This document shows, piece by piece, positions 5,842-9,063 of a stretch of 9,063 nucleotides of DNA (the stretch's first letter is position 1; every line of letters starts with the position of its first letter). The stretch covers positions 1-9,063 of the forward strand of contig JBBQZL010000111.1 in assembly GCA_038207745.1 (NCBI GenBank), in the 5' to 3' direction. The DNA is from JBBQZL01 sp038207745 (GTDB lineage Bacteria > Actinomycetota > Thermoleophilia > Solirubrobacterales > 70-9). Made by a program: the position numbers and the translations under genes. The notes under the pieces were generated by a model. It saw nothing but the letters and a program-made list of their open reading frames with translations. It ran no database searches and had not been told where the DNA came from.

Positions 5842-6462
5842 CTGTCCGAGCAGGTTCGTTGTCTGGTGGTTGACGGACACCCTCTTGTGGGTGAGGGCGT
5901 TCGGCGCCTGCTTGCGGACGCCTATGAGGTCGACGAGGCGCAGTCCCGCGATGAGGCGATAGAGATGGTCCGCGATGTCGGCTCGTACGACATCGCAATC
6001 ATCGACATGCGGCCCGCCCGCAGCGGTGCCGGGCCCTCGATCAGCGGATCGGATGCGATCAGGGCGATCAGCAAGGCTGAACCATCGACGGGGATCATCG
6101 CGCTCGGCGATCACGCGGAGCGGCATGTCGCGACTGCCGCGCTGCAGGCCGGAGCTTCCGCCTACGTGACCCGAGGTGCCCGGACCGAAACCCTGCTCGA
6201 GGCGGTGCGTCACACGCTCAGGGACAAGGAGTACGTTGACCCCTCGGTGCCGCCAAAGGGCAGTCGCGGTCGATTGACCAGGCGCCAGCGTCAGATCCTC
6301 CAGCTACTGGCCGATGGCGAGTCGACGACGGTCGCCGCCTCGGTGCTCGGTCTCAGCGAGGAAACCGTCAAGACCCACACCAAGAACATCTTCACCCGCC
6401 TTGGGGCTCGAAATCGTGCCCATGCGGTGGCCCTCGGCCTCCGCCAAGGTCTGATCGAGTAG
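5842..6462 (+). CDS. LuxR/NarL-type response regulator with degenerate receiver
   Basis: This is a probable cytosolic transcription factor of 206 residues counted from CTG 5842. An N-terminal receiver domain (about 5-125) precedes a NarL/GerE helix-turn-helix (about 144-203), which reads LTRRQRQILQLLADGES, then LSEETVKTHTKNIFTRLGA. The receiver keeps the phospho-acceptor Asp55 in IAIIDMR. The acidic pair that binds Mg2+ is Asp11-Gly12 rather than two acids, the conserved Thr/Ser is Gly89 (IIALGD), and the conserved Lys is Arg111 (AYVTR). The loop after Asp55 is longer than usual (PARSGAGPSISGSDAI). Normal phosphorelay is therefore doubtful. The start is CTG with AGGAG upstream. Alternatives are ATG 5680 (overlapping the divergent gene by 16 bases), ATG 5722 and TTG 5806, none with a good ribosome site. 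No histidine kinase is nearby. The target genes are unknown. Confidence 0.85.
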   Translation: MSEQVRCLVVDGHPLVGEGVRRLLADAYEVDEAQSRDEAIEMVRDVGSYDIAIIDMRPARSGAGPSISGSDAIRAISKAEPSTGIIALGDHAERHVATAALQAGASAYVTRGARTETLLEAVRHTLRDKEYVDPSVPPKGSRGRLTRRQRQILQLLADGESTTVAASVLGLSEETVKTHTKNIFTRLGARNRAHAVALGLRQGLIE

Positions 6463-6484
6463 CGGCTCCCGCCGTGATTGGCGT

Positions 6485-7576
6485 CTAGATCCAGCCGCGA
6501 TCGCGGGAGGTCAGCACAGCCTGGGCGCGGTCAACAGCGCCAACCTTCCCGTAGACATTGTGAAGATGGGTGCGAACGGTGGAGACCGAGAGCTGCATCT
6601 GGCCGGCGATCTGCTTGTAGACCATGCCCTCGGAGAGCAGCTTGAGCACGTCGAGCTCCCGTGGAGACAGAGGGCAGGGTTCGATCGCCCATTCGACCTC
6701 GGCGCGGGGCGTCGGCAGCTCATAGAGAATCGAGCGCAGCCTCTGTTTCGAGACGCCACAGCGTTCAGCGAGCAGGGTCATTCGCTGCGGCGCGATCGCC
6801 TCGCCGTTTGCGTAGTGCGCAACCATGTCGGCAACGCCGACGATTGCAGCCATGCCGTCGGCGTCCTCGGCATGGTGGCGCTCGATGCTCACCGCGATCA
6901 CCTGCGGGAGATTCCAACGTCGCGCCAGCACCCCGCCGACCAGAGCGTGGTCTATCCCAAGCTGGTCTCGCTCATGTCTGACCCGCTGCTCGGGAGTCAG
7001 GCTGAATGCCTCCCTCTCGGTCTCGTAACCGCAGTGAAGCCTTGATACGACAAGCCGTCCGATGTCATGAAGCAGAGCAGCCAGCGAGAGTTCACCGCGC
7101 TGCCCGAAATCCGCCGCTTCGGCGATCTGATGGGCGGCGCGCTGCGTGGCAAGCGCATGAAGCCTGAAGTGTGGCGGCCGGGGTTCCCACCCTCCATTTG
7201 CCTCGAAGAAGTCGAAGACCTTTGCCTTCCCTGCGATTGCCAGCAGGCCGGCCGTCCCCAGGGCGTCGGCGGCATCGGCGATCGTCGAGACCTCTCCGGA
7301 TCTGGCCTTGATGCCGTTTGCAACCCGCATCACCGCGATCGAGAGCCCGATGTCAGCCTCGATCACATCGACGATCTCTCCCGGGCGGACGAGATCCGCG
7401 GTCGCCAGCTTCATCACCCGCTCGCGGGCATCGTTGAGGACCGGAAAGTCTGCGACAGACTCGAATGCCTCAGCAAGGCGGCTGCCCGGTGATGGGCGAC
7501 TGCCGTTGACGGGGCCGGAAGCCCCCGAAGGGGCACCATTTGTGTTTGGAGTGTTTTCGCGCAAGGTCTTGGACAA
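6485..7576 (-). CDS. HDOD-domain protein fused to a LuxR-type DNA-binding domain
   Basis: This 363-residue protein has three parts. The first is a low-complexity Gly/Ser/Pro/Asn N-terminus (1-33). The second is an HDOD domain (about 34-260), and the third is a C-terminal NarL/GerE helix-turn-helix (about 300-360: LSPRELDVLKLLSEGMVYKQIA, then LSVSTVRTHLHNVYGKVGA). Recognisable HDOD features include VIEADIGLSIAVMRVAN (71-87), H140, LLHDIGRLVV (168-177, with the His-Asp pair), GIDHALVGGVLARRWNLP (207-224) and ERHH (232-235). HDOD domains are usually non-catalytic signalling modules, but the HD residues are retained here, so residual phosphohydrolase activity cannot be excluded. The likely role is a one-component transcription regulator; the signal is unknown. 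The start is TTG at 7576 with no Shine-Dalgarno site. No better start exists before the domain, so the N-terminus is uncertain. It converges on the response regulator, 22 bases apart. Confidence 0.87.
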   Translation of the reverse strand: MSKTLRENTPNTNGAPSGASGPVNGSRPSPGSRLAEAFESVADFPVLNDARERVMKLATADLVRPGEIVDVIEADIGLSIAVMRVANGIKARSGEVSTIADAADALGTAGLLAIAGKAKVFDFFEANGGWEPRPPHFRLHALATQRAAHQIAEAADFGQRGELSLAALLHDIGRLVVSRLHCGYETEREAFSLTPEQRVRHERDQLGIDHALVGGVLARRWNLPQVIAVSIERHHAEDADGMAAIVGVADMVAHYANGEAIAPQRMTLLAERCGVSKQRLRSILYELPTPRAEVEWAIEPCPLSPRELDVLKLLSEGMVYKQIAGQMQLSVSTVRTHLHNVYGKVGAVDRAQAVLTSRDRGWI

Positions 7577-7707
7577 AGCTGTTGCCGTGGATAAGGAGGC
7601 GAGGGACTTCCGCCCCAGATGGTTCGAAGGTGTTTGGGCTCATCGGCAATAGAGCCGGTTCTGTTTAGCCCCAGGCACAAAGAGTGCTGGAGATCCGCTG
7701 CTTCCGC
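7577..7707. other. Gap between gltX and the HDOD gene, with two small hairpins
   Basis: These 131 bases contain no supported gene. On the minus strand, after the gltX stop, a hairpin CCAG-CAC with loop TCTTT closes with GTG-c-CTGG (7690-7671). A second, GGCTC/GAGCC with a ten-base loop, lies at 7656-7637. I see no ribosome-binding site or convincing promoter for the HDOD gene. The plus strand has AAGGAGG near 7593-7599, but the next ATG is about 19 bases away and leads only to a reading frame antisense to gltX. Confidence 0.5.
7671..7690 (-). terminator. Weak hairpin after gltX, possible terminator
   Basis: The seven paired bases with one bulged C and a five-base loop lie 17 bases after the gltX stop codon. 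The following minus-strand sequence is GGGGCTAAACAG, with no T-tract, so classical intrinsic termination is not supported. It may instead be an mRNA 3'-end structure or a chance fold. Confidence 0.2.
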
Positions 7708-9063
7708 TCAGGAAAGCCGGGTGATCGCCGCATTGATGCGGCGGATTGATTCATCCCGGCCCAGGAGCGCGAGCGATTCGAAGATCCCCGGGGAAACGGT
7801 GGTTCCGGTGATCGCAACCCGAATCGGCTGATACAGGCGCCCCGCCTTGACATTGAAGCTCTCTGCCAAGGGTGCGATCGCGGCCTCGATCGGGTCCGGC
7901 GTGAACGGCTCGAGACCGGAGATTGCGGCAACCGCGGCCTCGAGCAGTGGCCCGGTCCCATCCTTCATCACCTTCGCCCAGACCTTTGGATCATCGATCG
8001 GCGGTTCGAATACGAACCGGATCAGCGGCCAGACCTCCTCCAGCGTCTGCGCCTTCTCCTGGGCCACCGTGCAGGCGTCCCGAAGCCTTTGATCAGGATC
8101 ACGATGAAGGTGGCGGGCAACCGTGTCGACGTACGCGTCAATCGGCATCTCCCGCATGAAGCGGCCGTTGATCCATCGAAGCTTCTTTTCGTCAAATACA
8201 GCAGAGGCGGTCCCGACGTCCTCGATCCGGAATCGCTTCACCAGTTCGGGCGTCGACATCAGCGTCGTGTCGTCATCAGTTCCCCAGCCGAGCAGGGAAA
8301 TGTAGTTGCGGATCGCGGCCGGCAGGTAGCCGGCGTCGCGCAGCTCCTGCACGGACGCGGCGCCGTGGCGCTTCGAGAGCTTCTTGCCGTCGGGCCCGTG
8401 AAGCAGCGAGAGATGGGCATATCGGGGAGCCCCGTATCCCAGGGCTTTCAGCACCATCAACTGCTTCGGAGTATTTGAGAGGTGGTCGTCGCCCCTGATC
8501 ACCGTGGTGATCTTCATCTCCGCGTCATCAACTGCGACGGCGAAGTTGTAGAGGACGGATCCGTCTGCCCGGGCGATCACGAAATCGTCGTAACTCGCGT
8601 TCGGGAATGCGATCGGGCCGCGGATCAGGTCCTCGACGATCGTCTCTCCGTCGTCAGGCACGCGGAGCCGGATTGCGGCTCCCGGCTCTTTCGTCGGAGA
8701 ACCCCTGTACCCCCGGCCGGATCCGTGCTTGTCCTTCCAGGTCTTGACATGCTTGCCGGTCGAGCTGTCGCGATATGCCGCGCCGGATTCGAGCAACCGG
8801 GCAAGTGCCTCGGAGTGGATGGGAGCCATCTCCCGCTGCGACAACGGTCCCTCGTCCCAATCCAACTCGAGCCAGTTGAGGGCATCGAGGATCTGCTCGA
8901 CGTTCTCGGGGGTCGATCGCTCGAGATCTGTGTCCTCGATCCGAAGCACCAACGTTCCGCCTTCGTGGCGAGCCTCAAGCCAGTTGTAGAGTGCCGTCCT
9001 CGCTCCCCCGATGTGCAGGGCACCTGTGGGTGATGGGGCAAATCTGACTCGGAGGTCTTTTCC
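7708..9063 (-). CDS. gltX: Glutamyl-tRNA synthetase, N-terminal codons beyond window
   Basis: This is a class I aminoacyl-tRNA synthetase that charges tRNA-Glu (and tRNA-Gln if non-discriminating; I cannot tell which). The open frame enters at the right edge, where the first visible codons read GKDLRVRFAPSPTG with no start codon, so only a few residues should be missing. The 451 visible residues contain the HIGH variant HIGG (17-20), LRIEDTDLERS, DDFVIARADGS, VIRGDDHLSNTPKQ, and the KMSKS variant KKLSKR (227-232). These are followed by LGWGTDDDT and a GluRS-type helical anticodon-binding region to the TGA at 7708. The segment after AAYRD, where many bacterial GluRS enzymes carry a Cys-containing zinc site, has no cysteine and is short (STGKHVKTWKDKHGSG). 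GlnRS is unlikely given the overall motifs and the Rossmann-fold insertion. The upstream context is outside the window. Confidence 0.96.
   Translation of the reverse strand, partial: GKDLRVRFAPSPTGALHIGGARTALYNWLEARHEGGTLVLRIEDTDLERSTPENVEQILDALNWLELDWDEGPLSQREMAPIHSEALARLLESGAAYRDSSTGKHVKTWKDKHGSGRGYRGSPTKEPGAAIRLRVPDDGETIVEDLIRGPIAFPNASYDDFVIARADGSVLYNFAVAVDDAEMKITTVIRGDDHLSNTPKQLMVLKALGYGAPRYAHLSLLHGPDGKKLSKRHGAASVQELRDAGYLPAAIRNYISLLGWGTDDDTTLMSTPELVKRFRIEDVGTASAVFDEKKLRWINGRFMREMPIDAYVDTVARHLHRDPDQRLRDACTVAQEKAQTLEEVWPLIRFVFEPPIDDPKVWAKVMKDGTGPLLEAAVAAISGLEPFTPDPIEAAIAPLAESFNVKAGRLYQPIRVAITGTTVSPGIFESLALLGRDESIRRINAAITRLS

Noticed and set aside
6463..6474. Small hairpin CGGC-TCCC-GCCG between the convergent regulators
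   Set aside because: A four-base stem without a T-tract on either side is too weak to call a terminator.
7593..7831. Plus-strand gene starting at ATG 7619 with AAGGAGG upstream
   Set aside because: The ribosome-like site is too far from the ATG, and the frame then runs antisense to the conserved end of gltX.
8482..9033. A plus-strand open frame antisense to gltX
   Set aside because: It opposes the conserved N-terminal half of GluRS and shows no domain of its own.

Overview
The window is high-GC chromosomal DNA (roughly 62% G+C by eye) with dense, mostly minus-strand housekeeping genes. It suggests an actinobacterium. The actinobacterial style of the PcrA helicase, frequent GTG/TTG starts without clear Shine-Dalgarno sites, and a small two-helix membrane protein of a kind I associate with Solirubrobacterales point to class Thermoleophilia. 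That placement is an inference made without any database search. I see no mobile element, CRISPR array, tRNA or rRNA.

Layout, left to right. A 5' fragment of a small membrane protein gene (1-258, minus) runs off the left edge. Next come folD (365-1231), pcrA (1231-3492), cysE (3546-4286), cysK (4320-5291) and an Rrf2-family regulator resembling CymR (5297-5695). All five are on the minus strand with gaps of at most 53 bases, so they are transcribed in the order regulator-cysK-cysE-pcrA-folD and may be one operon. A divergent control region of about 146 bases separates this run from a plus-strand LuxR/NarL-type response regulator with a degenerate receiver (5842-6462, probable CTG start). That gene converges, 22 bases away, on a minus-strand HDOD-LuxR fusion regulator (6485-7576). 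A non-coding stretch with two small hairpins (7577-7707) leads to gltX (7708-9063, minus), whose first few codons lie beyond the right edge.

How the genes work together. The regulator-cysK-cysE block is a cysteine biosynthesis unit. CysE makes O-acetylserine, CysK converts it with sulfide to cysteine, and the CymR-like repressor probably senses the state of this pathway through CysK. The regulator ends in Met-Tyr-Tyr-Ile, a tail suited to the CysK active site, whereas CysE here ends in Ala-Gly-Gly and lacks the C-terminal Ile of classical cysteine synthase complexes. PcrA (DNA repair helicase) and FolD (one-carbon folate metabolism) follow downstream, with overlapping stop and start codons. 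The two LuxR-type regulators sit tail to tail with no histidine kinase in view.

Nothing here looks like a wholly new multi-gene system. The most informative points are the regulator's CysK-docking-like tail, the altered receiver, the HDOD-LuxR fusion and the unusual start sites.
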